Counted from the stretch's first letter, positions 9,474 to 18,821 are shown. The stretch: 64,000 nt of DNA from Tenacibaculum aiptasiae (GCF_008806755.1 NZ_WAAU01000014.1:225912-289911), one strand, 5' to 3'. Notes: generated by a model not told the origin, from the letters alone. Numbers and translations: made by a program.

Positions 9474-9503
9474 AAAAAGCTTCTCAAATTTGAGAAGCTT
9501 TTT
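9474..9503. terminator. Palindromic, probably bidirectional terminator
   Basis: A perfect 30-nt palindrome whose halves are AAAAAGCTTCTCAAA and TTTGAGAAGCTTTTT. It has A/T tails on both sides and lies directly after the 3' end of the minus-strand tRNA pair, while also backing up the susD terminator. Confidence 0.8.
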
Positions 9504-9504
9504 G

Positions 9505-9578
9505 CGGTCTGGACGGGACTCGAACCCGCGACCCCATGCGTGACAGGCATGTATTCTAACCAGCTGAACTACCAGACC
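9505..9578 (-). tRNA. tRNA-Asp (GTC)
   Basis: A 74-nt cloverleaf on the minus strand: acceptor GGTCTGG/CCAGACC, anticodon stem CATGC/GCATG, anticodon loop CTGTCAC (U33, anticodon GTC) and T-arm GCGGGTTCGAGTCCCGT. The discriminator base is G and CCA is not encoded. It is the downstream member of a tandem pair. Confidence 0.95.
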
Positions 9579-9622
9579 GTTGCTTTTAGCAAAATATTAT
9601 GTGAGCTTAGAAAAAACTTTAG

Positions 9623-9696
9623 CGGTCTGGACGGGACTCGAACCCGCGACCCCATGCGTGACTGGCATGTATTCTAACCAGCTGAACTACCAGACC
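9623..9696 (-). tRNA. tRNA-Asp (GTC) with A at position 33
   Basis: Identical to the neighbouring tRNA-Asp across all stems, but the anticodon loop reads CAGTCAC instead of CTGTCAC. The base 5' of the GTC anticodon (position 33) is therefore A, where U is nearly universal. It is the promoter-proximal copy of the pair. It may be a functional variant, a decaying duplicate or a sequencing error. Confidence 0.85.
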
Positions 9697-9713
9697 GTTG
9701 CTCTAAGCGGATG

Positions 9714-9721
9714 CAAATATA
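9714..9721 (-). promoter_or_regulatory. -7 promoter box for the tRNA-Asp pair
   Basis: TATATTTG on the minus strand matches TAnnTTTG and lies 18 nt upstream of the first tRNA. No clear -33 TTTG is visible in the A/T-rich sequence above it. Confidence 0.5.
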
Positions 9722-9750
9722 TAATCTTTTTTTAAAAAAAAAAGGAGAAA

Positions 9751-10671
9751 TCACATTTTTTTTTGTCTGCTGATTAAATATGCGGTAAGAATTTTATCGT
9801 ACCCTTCATTAATATCAACAGGGATGTAATCTATTTTGTATTGTAAGCATTTGTTTTTTAGATTATTGAAGAATTCCGAGCTTAATTCTTTGTAATTTTC
9901 TTGAACATTTTCAGCATATAAATTTATTTCTTCGCCAGTTTCTACATCAACAAATTTTTTTGGAGTATTACCAAAATCAAATAGGAATTCAGTCTTTTTA
10001 TCGTAAGTATGAAATAATATAACTTCGTGTTTATTGTATTTTAAATGTCTTAAAGCCTCAAAAAGTTCTTCTTCATTTTTTGTAGTTTGAAACATATCCG
10101 TAAATAAGAAGATTAAAGAACGCCTATGTATTTTTTCAGCAATTTCATGTAAATACTCATGAGTTTCTGTTGTAGCCTTTGAATTTGAGCTTAACAAGCT
10201 TTCTAATTGGTTTAACAACATTTTTCTATGACGCTCACTGCCTTTTTCAGGAGCGTAGTACTCATAAGTGTCAGAATAGATACTTAAGCCTACAGCATCT
10301 CTTTGACGCTTTAAAATTTCCATTAATGAGGCTGCTGCGATGGCTGAAAAACCAATTTTATTTAATTTATCTACAGATTGCGTTTTTATTATAGGATAAT
10401 GCATTGAAGCAGAGTTGTCAATAATTAAGTGACAACGTAAATTTGTTTCTTCTTCATACTTTTTAGTATAAAGTTTTTCTGTTTTAGCAAAGAGCTTCCA
10501 ATCTATATGACGAGTACTTTCACCTTTGTTATATAATTTATGTTCTGAAAACTCAACAGAAAATCCATGAAAAGGACTTTTATGCATACCTGTTATAAAC
10601 CCTTCTACTACTTGCTTTGCAAGAATATCAAGATTTTTAATTTCTGAGGAAGTACTATTTAAATCAATCAT
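9751..10671 (-). CDS. DUF58 domain protein
   Basis: 306 residues with the DUF58 hallmark block (GESTRHIDWKLFAKTEKLY, about residues 50-70) followed by a von Willebrand-A-like domain with an incomplete metal site (IIDNSASM near 87-94) and LIFLFTDMFQTT. There are no membrane segments. DUF58 proteins usually sit beside MoxR ATPases and Bat proteins and are thought to help assemble or protect enzymes; those partners are not present in this window. It lies 70 nt downstream of trxA behind a hairpin, so it is either separately transcribed or expressed by readthrough. Exact function unknown. Confidence 0.85.
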   Translation of the reverse strand: MIDLNSTSSEIKNLDILAKQVVEGFITGMHKSPFHGFSVEFSEHKLYNKGESTRHIDWKLFAKTEKLYTKKYEEETNLRCHLIIDNSASMHYPIIKTQSVDKLNKIGFSAIAAASLMEILKRQRDAVGLSIYSDTYEYYAPEKGSERHRKMLLNQLESLLSSNSKATTETHEYLHEIAEKIHRRSLIFLFTDMFQTTKNEEELFEALRHLKYNKHEVILFHTYDKKTEFLFDFGNTPKKFVDVETGEEINLYAENVQENYKELSSEFFNNLKNKCLQYKIDYIPVDINEGYDKILTAYLISRQKKM

Positions 10672-10686
10672 ATAGCCCGAAAATAA

Positions 10687-10715
10687 AAAAAGGTTTAGCG
10701 ATAGCCAAACCTTTT
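10687..10715 (-). terminator. Terminator after trxA
   Basis: AAAAGGTTT pairs with AAACCTTTT around the short inner stem GC-GATA-GC; T-rich sequence follows on the minus strand. It lies between trxA and the DUF58 gene. Confidence 0.7.
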
Positions 10716-10741
10716 CTTGTTATATATTGTAATTGTACTGA

Positions 10742-11059
10742 TTATAAAGCAGCATCAATTTTATCAGTATACGCTTTTTTAGGAGCAGCACCAACTTGTT
10801 TGTCTACTACTTCACCGTTTTTAAAGATTAATACTGTAGGAATGTTTCTTACACCATATTTAGCCGCAAACTCTTGGTTGTTGTCAACGTCAACTTTTCC
10901 AACTACAGCTTTTCCTTCATATTCGTTATGAATTTCATCAACAATAGGTCCAACCATTCTACATGGCCCACACCAAGCTGCCCAAAAATCAACCAATACT
11001 GGTTTGTCAGAATTTAATACTACTTCTTGAAAGTTTGCATCTGTAATTTCTAATGCCAT
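10742..11059 (-). CDS. trxA: Thioredoxin
   Basis: 105 residues, the standard thioredoxin length, with the active-site motif WCGPC at 29-33 and the conserved cis-proline segment RNIPTVLIFKNG. It is a cytoplasmic dithiol reductant for ribonucleotide reductase, PAPS reductase and oxidised proteins. It is monocistronic or leads into the DUF58 gene; a promoter lies at 11103-11132. The location close to the sulfur genes fits supply of electrons to the CysH encoded at 27131. Confidence 0.97.
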   Translation of the reverse strand: MALEITDANFQEVVLNSDKPVLVDFWAAWCGPCRMVGPIVDEIHNEYEGKAVVGKVDVDNNQEFAAKYGVRNIPTVLIFKNGEVVDKQVGAAPKKAYTDKIDAAL

Positions 11060-11102
11060 TTTATTATATTTTAATTAAGTTATTGTCTTTGTTTGTAAGT
11101 TA

Positions 11103-11132
11103 CAAAAGTAATCAAATATTTTACCAATACAA
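11103..11132 (-). promoter_or_regulatory. Promoter of trxA
   Basis: On the minus strand TTG (11132-11130), a 19-nt spacer, then TACTTTTG (11110-11103). This matches the Bacteroidota -33/-7 pattern and leaves a leader of about 35 nt. Confidence 0.6.
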
Positions 11133-11190
11133 TTTTACAAAAATTACTTTTTACTATCATAGTATCAATACTTTCTATTTCCTTACAAGT

Positions 11191-12147
11191 TTAAAAGACT
11201 TCTTTTGCTATTTGTTGAATATTGGTTGATTTTCCCATAGAATAATAATGTAACAGCGGAACTCCTGCTTTTATTAATTCTTTACTTTGATGTATACACC
11301 ATTCTATACCTACTTGACGTACTTCGCTATTGTCTTTACATTTTACTACATTCATAATTAAATCGTCTGGCAAATCAACTTTAAAACGATGTGGAATTAA
11401 ATTAAGTTGTTTTTTTGTTGAAATAGGTTTAAGACCAGGAATAATGGGAGCAGTGATTCCTTCAGCTCTGCATTTAGCTACAAAATCAAAATATTTTTGA
11501 TTATCAAAAAACATTTGAGTCACTATATAAGTAGCTCCATTTTTAATTTTCTTTTTCAAAAAATGGATATCAGAATCTAAACTTGGAGCTTCCATATGTT
11601 TTTCGGGATACCCAGCAACTCCTATGCAGAAATTTGTTTGTGATGAATTTTGTAATTCATCATCTAAATATTTTCCATTATTTAAACTCTGAATTTGAGA
11701 AACAAGTTCGCTTGCATATTTATGTCCATCTTTTTCTGGCTTAAAATATGTCTCGCTTTTTACTGCATCACCTCGTAATGCTACGACATTATCTATTCCT
11801 AAAAAATCTAAATCGATTAAAAAGTTCTCGGTATCTTCTTTTGTAAAACCACCACATAAAATATGTGGCACAGCATCTACTTGATATTTATTTTGAATGG
11901 CTGCACAAATGCCTACTGTACCAGGTCTTTTTTTAACTACTTGCTTTTTTAATAAGCCATTTTCAAGTTCTTTATAAATATATTCCTCTCTGTGATAGGT
12001 AACATCTATAAAAGGTGGGTTGAATTCCATTAAAGGATCTATATTATTAAAAATAGATTGTATATGTTGTCCTTTTAAAGGAGGCAATATTTCAAATGAA
12101 AACAATGTTTTACCATTGGCATTTTTTATATGTTCTGTAACTTTCAT
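11191..12147 (-). CDS. metF: Methylenetetrahydrofolate reductase
   Basis: 318 residues of the MetF TIM-barrel flavoprotein family (FSFEILPPLKG at the N-terminus, VDAVPHILCGGFTKEDTENFL, NVVALRGD, TYIVTQMFFDNQKYFDF). It reduces 5,10-methylene-THF to 5-methyl-THF, the methyl donor used by the methionine synthase encoded just upstream (9-nt gap). It shares the metH transcript and thus the SAM-I riboswitch at 15909-16008. Confidence 0.95.
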   Translation of the reverse strand: MKVTEHIKNANGKTLFSFEILPPLKGQHIQSIFNNIDPLMEFNPPFIDVTYHREEYIYKELENGLLKKQVVKKRPGTVGICAAIQNKYQVDAVPHILCGGFTKEDTENFLIDLDFLGIDNVVALRGDAVKSETYFKPEKDGHKYASELVSQIQSLNNGKYLDDELQNSSQTNFCIGVAGYPEKHMEAPSLDSDIHFLKKKIKNGATYIVTQMFFDNQKYFDFVAKCRAEGITAPIIPGLKPISTKKQLNLIPHRFKVDLPDDLIMNVVKCKDNSEVRQVGIEWCIHQSKELIKAGVPLLHYYSMGKSTNIQQIAKEVF

Positions 12148-12156
12148 AATGTTATT

Positions 12157-14841
12157 TTAATTGTCGGCAATTGTTGGATGCAACCATTTTCTTGCTTTGT
12201 CTAATGCGATGTTTTTTCTTGAGGCATAATCTTTTACTTGGTCATCGGTTATTTTTCCTAATCCAAAATATTTAGATTCTTCATTTGCAAAATAATAACC
12301 AGATACAGCTGCTGCTGGCCACATAGCCAAGCTTTCTGTTAAGGAAACTCCAATTTGTTTTTCAACTTCTAATAATTGCCAAATAGTTTCTTTTTCTAAA
12401 TGATCTGGACATGCTGGGTATCCTGGAGCTGGACGAATACCTTTATAGTTTTCTTTTATTAATTCTTCGTTAGTTAAGTTTTCGTCTATACTATATCCCC
12501 AGTGTTTTGTTCTTATTCTATGATGTAAGTATTCTGCGAAAGCTTCAGCAAAACGATCGGCTAGTGCTTGTGCCATGATAGCATTGTAATCGTCCTGTTG
12601 ATCTTTATATTTTGTAGCTAATTCATCTGCGCCAAAAATAGCTGTACAGAAAGCTCCCATATAATCCTTTTTGCCAGTTTCTTTTGGAGCTATAAAATCT
12701 GCTAAAGCAAAACTTGGTTTGTCATCTCGTTTTTTTAATTGTTGACGAAGCGTTCTAAATACAGCTACTTCTTTTCCTTTTTTCTGGATAGATATATCAT
12801 CTATATTAATAGAATTAGCTTCAAATAATCCAAAAATTCCTTTAGGTTTTAATAATTGTTTAGCTACAATTTCTTGCAACATTTTTTGAGCATCTTCATA
12901 TAGACTAGTAGCCTGTTCACCTACAATTTCATCAGTTAAAATGTCAGGGAATTTTCCATGTAAGTCCCATGAACGGAAAAAAGGAGACCAATCTATAAAA
13001 GGAATTAGTTCCTTTAAACTTACTTGTTGTAATGTTTGAATACCTAATTCTTTTGGTTTTACAATATTGCTTGTTTCCCAGTTTATTTTAAATTGACGTT
13101 TACGAGCTTCCTCTATAGGAATGTATGCTTTTGTTTTTCCTCTTTTTAAAAATTTATCACGAAACTCTTCGTAATCTTTTTTTAGCTTAGCTACATATTC
13201 GTTTTTTGTGCTTTCATTTAATAAATCTCCAACAACTGTTACTGCTCTTGAAGCATCATTTACATGTACTACTGCGTTTTTGTATTGAGTATCAATTTTT
13301 ACTGCTGTATGTGCTTTGGAAGTTGTAGCACCACCAATGAGTAATGGTACATCTAAATTTTGACGTTCCATTTCTTTGGCTAGGTATACCATTTCATCTA
13401 ATGATGGGGTGATTAAACCACTTAATCCAATGGCGTCTACTTTTTCCTTTTTTGCGGTTTCAATAATTTTTTCAGGAGGAACCATTACTCCTAAATCAAC
13501 TATTTCATAGTTATTACACCCTAAAACTACTGAGACAATATTTTTACCTATATCATGAACATCACCTTTTACAGTAGCCATTAAAATTTTACCTAGCGCT
13601 TTTTGTTCTTCACCTTTTTCTGCTTCAATAAAAGGGTTAAGATATGCTACTGCTTTTTTCATTACTCTGGCCGATTTTACAACTTGTGGTAAAAACATTT
13701 TTCCTGAACCAAATAAATCACCAACCACATTCATTCCAGCCATCAAATGTCCTTCAATTACATGTAAAGGTCTTTCTACAGTTAATCTAGCTTCTTCTGT
13801 ATCTTCTACAATAAAAGCATCAATTCCTTTTACCAATGAATGTGTAATTCGTTCTTGCAATGATAAGTTTCGCCATTCTAATGCTCTTCCATCATCTTCT
13901 TTTTTCTTTCCTTTTACAGTTTCAGCAAAGTCCAATAACCGTTCAGTAGCATCGTCACGTCTATCTAAAATTACATCTTCTATATATTCTAAAAGGTCTT
14001 TAGGAATGTCATCATAAACTTCTAGCATGGCCGGATTTACAATTCCAATGTTCATACCTGCTTGAATTGCATAGTATAGAAAAACGGAGTGCATTGCTTC
14101 TCTTACTGTATTATTCCCTCTAAATGAAAAAGAAACATTACTTACGCCACCACTAACACTAACATTAGGTAAGTTATTACGTACCCATCGAGTTGCTTCT
14201 ATAAAATCGATAGCATTTTTTCTGTGTTCTTCCATTCCTGTAGCTACAGGGAAAATATTTAAATCAAAGATGATATCTTCTGAAGGAAATCCAACTTTAT
14301 CTACTAAAACTCTATACGAACGTTCAGCTATTTCTATTCTTCGTTGATAATTATCTGCTTGCCCAACTTCATCAAAAGCCATTACAATTACTGCAGCTCC
14401 ATAGCGTTTTATTTGAGTTGCTTCCCAAATAAATTTTTCTTCACCTTCTTTTAAACTAATAGAATTGACAACGCATTTCCCTTGTACTACTTGTAAGCCA
14501 GCTTCTATAATTTCCCATTTAGAGCTATCTATCATAATAGGAACACGACAAATATCAGGTTCGGCAGCAATCAAGTTTAAAAAACGAACCATGGCTTCTT
14601 TACCGTCAATTAAACCATCATCCATGTTAATGTCGATAATTTGTGCTCCTCCATCTACTTGATGCCTTGCTATAGCGAGTGCTTCGTCATATTTTTCTTC
14701 TTTTATTAAGCGTAAAAATTTACGAGATCCAGCTACATTGGTGCGTTCGCCTACATTAATGAAGTTGCTATTTTCGGTAATAATTAAAGGTTCTAAACCC
14801 GATAAACGCATGAATTTTCTTTGTTGTGTACTCATCTTCAT
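12157..14841 (-). CDS. metH: Cobalamin-dependent methionine synthase, folate/B12/activation domains
   Basis: 894 residues carrying the C-terminal three modules of MetH. These are the methyl-THF-binding domain ([21 protein letters not shown], about 18-300), the B12-binding cap and Rossmann domains with GDVHDIGKN (426-434; His429 would be the lower cobalt ligand), and the AdoMet-binding reactivation domain at the C-terminus ([27 protein letters not shown]). The homocysteine-binding module is a separate gene immediately upstream. The two frames are identical and are separated by a single TAA. The likely start is the ATG right after that stop; an in-frame ATG lies two codons later. Confidence 0.96.
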   Translation of the reverse strand: MKMSTQQRKFMRLSGLEPLIITENSNFINVGERTNVAGSRKFLRLIKEEKYDEALAIARHQVDGGAQIIDINMDDGLIDGKEAMVRFLNLIAAEPDICRVPIMIDSSKWEIIEAGLQVVQGKCVVNSISLKEGEEKFIWEATQIKRYGAAVIVMAFDEVGQADNYQRRIEIAERSYRVLVDKVGFPSEDIIFDLNIFPVATGMEEHRKNAIDFIEATRWVRNNLPNVSVSGGVSNVSFSFRGNNTVREAMHSVFLYYAIQAGMNIGIVNPAMLEVYDDIPKDLLEYIEDVILDRRDDATERLLDFAETVKGKKKEDDGRALEWRNLSLQERITHSLVKGIDAFIVEDTEEARLTVERPLHVIEGHLMAGMNVVGDLFGSGKMFLPQVVKSARVMKKAVAYLNPFIEAEKGEEQKALGKILMATVKGDVHDIGKNIVSVVLGCNNYEIVDLGVMVPPEKIIETAKKEKVDAIGLSGLITPSLDEMVYLAKEMERQNLDVPLLIGGATTSKAHTAVKIDTQYKNAVVHVNDASRAVTVVGDLLNESTKNEYVAKLKKDYEEFRDKFLKRGKTKAYIPIEEARKRQFKINWETSNIVKPKELGIQTLQQVSLKELIPFIDWSPFFRSWDLHGKFPDILTDEIVGEQATSLYEDAQKMLQEIVAKQLLKPKGIFGLFEANSINIDDISIQKKGKEVAVFRTLRQQLKKRDDKPSFALADFIAPKETGKKDYMGAFCTAIFGADELATKYKDQQDDYNAIMAQALADRFAEAFAEYLHHRIRTKHWGYSIDENLTNEELIKENYKGIRPAPGYPACPDHLEKETIWQLLEVEKQIGVSLTESLAMWPAAAVSGYYFANEESKYFGLGKITDDQVKDYASRKNIALDKARKWLHPTIADN

Positions 14842-15855
14842 TTAATTTTCAACAGTATGAATGTTTAAAACTTCTCTTGGTTTATATTTAGCTGCTACTT
14901 CAGCTATGGCAGCAATGTGTTTTGGTGTGGTTCCGCAGCATCCTCCAATTATATTGATTAACTCCTTTTTTAAATATTCTTCTATTTGTAAAGCCGTTTC
15001 TTCTGGCGTTTCATCATATTCACCAAAAGCATTTGGAAGTCCAGCATTTGGATGTGCTGACGTAGCAAATTTTGTTTTTGAGGCTATAACTTCTAAGTGT
15101 GGTTGTAATAAATTGGCTCCTAGTGCACAATTAAAACCAACTGATAATAACGGAATATGCGAAATAGAAATTAAAAAAGCTTCTGCGGTTTGTCCAGATA
15201 ATGTTCTTCCTGAGGCATCAGTAATTGTACCCGATACCATTACTGGAACTTCAATTCCTCGCTCGCTTTTTACTTCTTCAATAGCAAACAATGCTGCTTT
15301 TGCATTTAATGTGTCAAACACTGTTTCTACTAATAAAATATCGGCGCCACCATCTAATAAAGCTTCTACTTGCTCTTTATAAGCTATTCTTAGTTCATCA
15401 AATGTAACTGCTCTGTAGCCTGGGTCGTTAACATCAGGAGACATACTAGCTGTTCTGTTTGTTGGGCCTATAGAACCAGCAACAAACCTGGGTTTATGAG
15501 GTTGTTTTTTAGTAAACTCGTTTGCTACTTCCTTTGCTATTTTTGCCGATTCGTAATTTAACTCGTAAACTAAATCTTCCATTTGATAATCGGCCATAGC
15601 TATAGTTGTACCAGAAAAAGTATTGGTTTCAACAATATCTGCTCCAGCAGCAAAATATTTTCTATGTACTTCTTTTACTGCTTCTGGTTGGGTAATGGAT
15701 AATAAATCGTTATTCCCTTGGAGTGGAGTAGAGTAGTGTTTAAAACGTTCTCCACGAAAATCTTCTTCTGTGAATTTATATTCTTGAAGCATTGTTCCCA
15801 TAGCCCCATCGAGCACGAGAATTCTTTTTTGTATTTCTGTATATATGTTTGACAT
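14842..15855 (-). CDS. metH: Homocysteine S-methyltransferase module of split MetH
   Basis: 337 residues matching the N-terminal homocysteine/zinc module of MetH. It has [13 protein letters not shown] at the start and three candidate zinc ligands: Cys243 (GFNCALG), Cys306 and Cys307 ([10 protein letters not shown]). It transfers a methyl group to homocysteine only together with the B12 module encoded by the next gene. Ligand-bound control is expected from the SAM-I riboswitch 53 nt upstream; an 8-bp hairpin abuts the start codon. It could in principle act alone as a BHMT-like enzyme, but the zero-gap arrangement with the rest of MetH makes the split enzyme far more likely. Confidence 0.95.
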   Translation of the reverse strand: MSNIYTEIQKRILVLDGAMGTMLQEYKFTEEDFRGERFKHYSTPLQGNNDLLSITQPEAVKEVHRKYFAAGADIVETNTFSGTTIAMADYQMEDLVYELNYESAKIAKEVANEFTKKQPHKPRFVAGSIGPTNRTASMSPDVNDPGYRAVTFDELRIAYKEQVEALLDGGADILLVETVFDTLNAKAALFAIEEVKSERGIEVPVMVSGTITDASGRTLSGQTAEAFLISISHIPLLSVGFNCALGANLLQPHLEVIASKTKFATSAHPNAGLPNAFGEYDETPEETALQIEEYLKKELINIIGGCCGTTPKHIAAIAEVAAKYKPREVLNIHTVEN

Positions 15856-15856
15856 T

Positions 15857-15884
15857 CCTGATAATTAAAAGTTGTGTTATCAGG
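15857..15884 (-). promoter_or_regulatory. Start-codon-proximal hairpin, probable riboswitch expression platform
   Basis: CCTGATAA and TTATCAGG form a perfect 8-bp stem with a 12-nt loop, ending one base before the ATG at 15855. The stem shares GATAA/TTATC sequence with the P1 helix of the upstream SAM-I aptamer, so the two could exchange partners. There is no T-run, so translation control is more likely than termination. Confidence 0.5.
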
Positions 15885-15908
15885 AAAAGAGGAAGTAAAA
15901 TTCTTTCC

Positions 15909-16008
15909 GTTATCTCTCTGCCAAGCAGTAGAATGTAGCACCTTCTTTGTATATACAAAGGGTTGCTAAGGCTTCAAAGGGTCTATTCCCTCCACCTTTC
16001 TTGATAAC
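15909..16008 (-). ncRNA. SAM-I (S-box) riboswitch upstream of metH-metF
   Basis: The minus strand carries the SAM-I core in order: GTTATCAAGAAAGGTGGAGG, then GAAGCCTTAGCAACC, a hairpin TTTGTATATACAAA, GAAGGTGCTA and a P4-like CTGC-TTG-GCAG. P1 closes with GTTATC at 16008-16003 and GATAAC at 15914-15909. S-box RNAs turn down methionine genes when SAM is abundant. It lies directly upstream of split metH. Confidence 0.92.
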
Positions 16009-16034
16009 ATCAATTAAGTTAATGAACTATGGTA

Positions 16035-16065
16035 CAAATCTATTAGTTTATTTTTAGTTTCCCAA
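16035..16065 (-). promoter_or_regulatory. Promoter of the metH-metF transcript
   Basis: TTG (16065-16063), 20-nt spacer, TAGATTTG (16042-16035) on the minus strand. Transcription would begin about 20 nt before the riboswitch. Confidence 0.6.
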
Positions 16066-16087
16066 TAAATTATTCTTTTTATTTAAT

Positions 16088-16122
16088 AAAAAATCTCACT
16101 TACTAGCTGTAAGTGAGATTTT
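16088..16122 (-). terminator. Terminator after the T9SS cargo gene
   Basis: AAAATCTCACTTAC pairs with GTAAGTGAGATTTT over a 5-nt loop, continuing into T-rich sequence on the minus strand, 30 nt past the stop at 16153. Confidence 0.85.
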
Positions 16123-16152
16123 AAGATTTAATGTATTCCCTAAATTAGTTAG

Positions 16153-17763
16153 TTACTTTTTTATAATTTTTGATTCTTTTATAGTTGTATTTCCTGAAAT
16201 TGCTTTTAGTATATAAACGCCTTTTTTAATATTTCTTACGTCCATAGTGTTTCCTCTTGAAGTTGAAATTCTTGTTCCTCCAATAGAATAAAGTTCTAAT
16301 CTATCTATGTTGTTATTAGACTTCACATTTATAATATTTGAAACTGGATTTGGATATACTTTAATATCATTATCATTATTAGAATTATTTTTAGGCATTA
16401 ATTCATTTAATACTGCATCCTTTGTTTTTTTCATTACTGGAGGAACATAAACATTAATTGTTTTTTTGGTAGTACAACCTGTGTTAGCAGCTGTAACCTC
16501 AACTGTATAGGATCCAGAGCTATAAGCATCATATTGATAATTAGTTCCTAGTACTTGTGGGTTACCTGTTCTGAACCATTTATAAGTGTAAGTTGTGTTT
16601 GTAGGCAGACCTTGAACTCTTAATCTTACTCTATTATAAGTACTAGAGAAAATAAATGTTTGATTTATAGAAAAATTAGGTTTTCCTACTACGTAAACTT
16701 TCATTACTTTTTCTATCCATGTGTTGTTTGGTCCTGAATTTATAGCCAATTTAACATGGTATTGAGTAGTAACTCCATAAGGAGAAGTTAGAGGAAATTG
16801 AGATTGTAGGTCTAGTTCGCTATAAGGAACACCGTCGTTCCATACTTCAGAACCATCTACAGCTTGTCCATTACTTCCAATTTTATAAATAGCAGTAAAA
16901 TATTGAATTCTTTTATTATGATCTAAAGAAGTGTCAATAGTTCCTCTACCATCTAAAATTACTGGATCTCCACTACAAATTTGAATACCAACATTTGTAT
17001 TTGAATTAGCTCCGTTAAGTGCCATTGAAACTTTACCAGATTGATTTAAATCTCCAGTCATAGTAACACCGTCAATATACATTTCTCCACTAGCATTATG
17101 TTGGGTAGAATGATATACAAATAAGAGTTGTGTGTAATCTTTATTAGGTGTAAATGTAATGTTTGGGCTTAAATTAGTTCCTGTTGGTATATTGTTACTC
17201 CAACTAGTACTTTGACCTGTATGTTGAATAACTTTTGTTATAAGCATTTGATCATTAGAAGGTAATGAGCTATACTGGTTGTTATTTATATTCCCTATTG
17301 TTTCAACAAGATTACTATTGGTATTGTAATTTGCAGTAGCACTGTTAGTGGCTATAACATATAAAATTCCATTATTGCTATATTTTTTATAATCAAATTT
17401 AAGATTGTATGTTTTACCACTTTTCATAGGGTAATACATGAATATAGAGTTTCCTTTTTTTTGTCCATTTGTATTACTATATCGTAAAGAAACATACCTA
17501 GATCCATTTCCACAAGGTCCACAAGTATGAACATTATTATATCCGTTATTATGGCTTCTAGGGTTACCTTTATGAGCGTACCAACTTGTTCCTAGTCTTC
17601 TTGCAGTAAAGTGTGCATAAATATTACTTGTATTACCTCCTGATAACGTTTCAAAACTCCCGTTTTTTAACTCATAAGTATAATGAGATTGAGAGAACAT
17701 TGTACTAAAATTGCATAAAAATATTGCGCATAGCAATAACTTAAAAGTATTTACTTTTTCCAT
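16153..17763 (-). CDS. Secreted protein with T9SS type A sorting domain
   Basis: 536 residues. A signal peptide (about 1-25, ending FSQ) and a C-terminal Por/T9SS type A tail (IKVYPNPVSNIINV ... GGTRISTSRG ... GVYILKAISGNTTIKESKIIKK) show export by the type IX system. The N-terminal half resembles a carbohydrate-binding-like jelly roll (NGSFETLSGGN, LKFDYKKYSNNGILYV, MYIDGVTMTGDL). The middle holds an Ig/PKD-like segment (YTYKWFRTGNPQVLGTNYQYDAYSSGSYTVEVTAANTG without a recognisable catalytic motif). No enzymatic function can be assigned; an adhesin or binding protein is plausible. It separates the metH operon from the cysteine operon and has its own terminator. Confidence 0.85.
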   Translation of the reverse strand: MEKVNTFKLLLCAIFLCNFSTMFSQSHYTYELKNGSFETLSGGNTSNIYAHFTARRLGTSWYAHKGNPRSHNNGYNNVHTCGPCGNGSRYVSLRYSNTNGQKKGNSIFMYYPMKSGKTYNLKFDYKKYSNNGILYVIATNSATANYNTNSNLVETIGNINNNQYSSLPSNDQMLITKVIQHTGQSTSWSNNIPTGTNLSPNITFTPNKDYTQLLFVYHSTQHNASGEMYIDGVTMTGDLNQSGKVSMALNGANSNTNVGIQICSGDPVILDGRGTIDTSLDHNKRIQYFTAIYKIGSNGQAVDGSEVWNDGVPYSELDLQSQFPLTSPYGVTTQYHVKLAINSGPNNTWIEKVMKVYVVGKPNFSINQTFIFSSTYNRVRLRVQGLPTNTTYTYKWFRTGNPQVLGTNYQYDAYSSGSYTVEVTAANTGCTTKKTINVYVPPVMKKTKDAVLNELMPKNNSNNDNDIKVYPNPVSNIINVKSNNNIDRLELYSIGGTRISTSRGNTMDVRNIKKGVYILKAISGNTTIKESKIIKK

Positions 17764-17890
17764 TTTGATGATTTTTTTCGGGGGTTAGCATTAAATCTAT
17801 CGCAAAAGTAAAAGCATCATTTTCCAATGGTATCCATAAACTTCCGAAATAACTAAATATGTTTCCGAAAGGTAGCTTTTAAAATAAAAA

Positions 17891-17920
17891 TATGGTTTAT
17901 AAAATACTTTATAAACCATA
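17891..17920 (-). terminator. Terminator overlapping the cysM stop
   Basis: TATGGTTTATAAA and TTTATAAACCATA form a 13-bp A/T-rich hairpin that includes the last cysM codons, followed by T-rich sequence on the minus strand. It would end the long cys transcript. Confidence 0.6.
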
Positions 17921-18799
17921 TAATTCTGAAGATAAATAACGATCACCTCTATCACAAACTATAGCAACAACGACTCCTTTTTCTATAGAGTTGGCTACTT
18001 TAAGTGCTGAGGCAAAAGCACCACCACTACTCATGCCTGCAAAAATTCCTTCTTGTTCGGCTAATTTTATAGTTGCTTCTTCTGCTTCTTGCTGGTTTAC
18101 CTCTAAAATTCTATTGATTTTTTGTGGTTTAAAAATAGCGGGTAAATATTCTTGTGGCCATTTTCTAATTCCAGGGATTTTAGCACCATCTTTAGGTTGA
18201 ACTCCTATGATTTGTATTTGATCATTTTGTTCTTTTAAGTAATCTGAAACTCCAGTTATGGTACCTGTTGTACCCATAGCTGACACAAAATGTGTTATTT
18301 GTCCCTCTGTATCTCTCCAAATTTCAGGACCTGTAGTTGTATAATGTGCTTTTGGATTATCAAAATTATCAAACTGATTTAATCTAAAATATCCTTTTTT
18401 ATATTTCAATTCTAAGGCATGGTCTATAGCTCCTTCCATTCCTAAAGCACTTGGAGTTAAAATGACCTCTGCACCATAAGCTCTCATGGTTTTTACTCTT
18501 TCAACAGTAGCATGTTCAGGCATAACTAATACCATATTAACTCCTAATACCTTTGCCATTAAAGCTAGTGCAATACCAGTGTTTCCACTAGTTGCTTCTA
18601 CTAAAGTGTCACCCTTTTTTATGTTTTTCCTTTTGATTGCTTCAGAAATCATAAAAAAAGCAGCTCTGTCTTTTACACTACCACCAGGGTTGTTTCCTTC
18701 TAATTTCAATAATAATTTAACATTGGGTTTATTGAAAGCATTTGTTATTTCTACAAGAGGAGTATTTCCTACAAAATCGATAATACTTTTTGTTTTCAT
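17909..18799 (-). CDS. cysM: Cysteine synthase (O-acetylserine sulfhydrylase, CysM type)
   Basis: 296 residues from the ATG at 18799; a longer frame to 18877 would overlap the upstream cysE gene and is disfavoured. PLP fold type II motifs are present: GNNPGGSVKDRAA with the Schiff-base Lys43, SGNTGIALA, and GTTGTITGVSDYL (phosphate loop). It condenses O-acetylserine with sulfide to cysteine. It sits 22 nt downstream of the serine acetyltransferase gene, last in the sulfate assimilation run. The protein is closest to the CysM/CysK-B branch, but thiosulfate use cannot be judged from sequence alone. Confidence 0.93.
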   Translation of the reverse strand: MKTKSIIDFVGNTPLVEITNAFNKPNVKLLLKLEGNNPGGSVKDRAAFFMISEAIKRKNIKKGDTLVEATSGNTGIALALMAKVLGVNMVLVMPEHATVERVKTMRAYGAEVILTPSALGMEGAIDHALELKYKKGYFRLNQFDNFDNPKAHYTTTGPEIWRDTEGQITHFVSAMGTTGTITGVSDYLKEQNDQIQIIGVQPKDGAKIPGIRKWPQEYLPAIFKPQKINRILEVNQQEAEEATIKLAEQEGIFAGMSSGGAFASALKVANSIEKGVVVAIVCDRGDRYLSSELYGL

Positions 18800-18821
18800 G
18801 ATTTGTTTTTTATTGTGAAAA

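Noticed and set aside
14861..15382. A 173-codon plus-strand frame opposite the metH homocysteine module
   Set aside because: It lies wholly antisense to a strongly conserved gene, has no recognisable domain and reflects codon bias of the opposite strand.
12157..15855. metH as a frameshifted or broken pseudogene
   Set aside because: Both parts keep all key residues, the break is in a linker, and an ATG follows the stop directly; division of labour between two proteins is more likely.
15675..15958. Two minus-strand frames across the SAM-I leader and start of split metH
   Set aside because: They cover the riboswitch and overlap metH in other frames; their content is leader RNA rather than protein.
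16153..17763. Polysaccharide-degrading enzyme
   Set aside because: Only binding-type beta domains and a T9SS tail are visible; no catalytic motif could be found.
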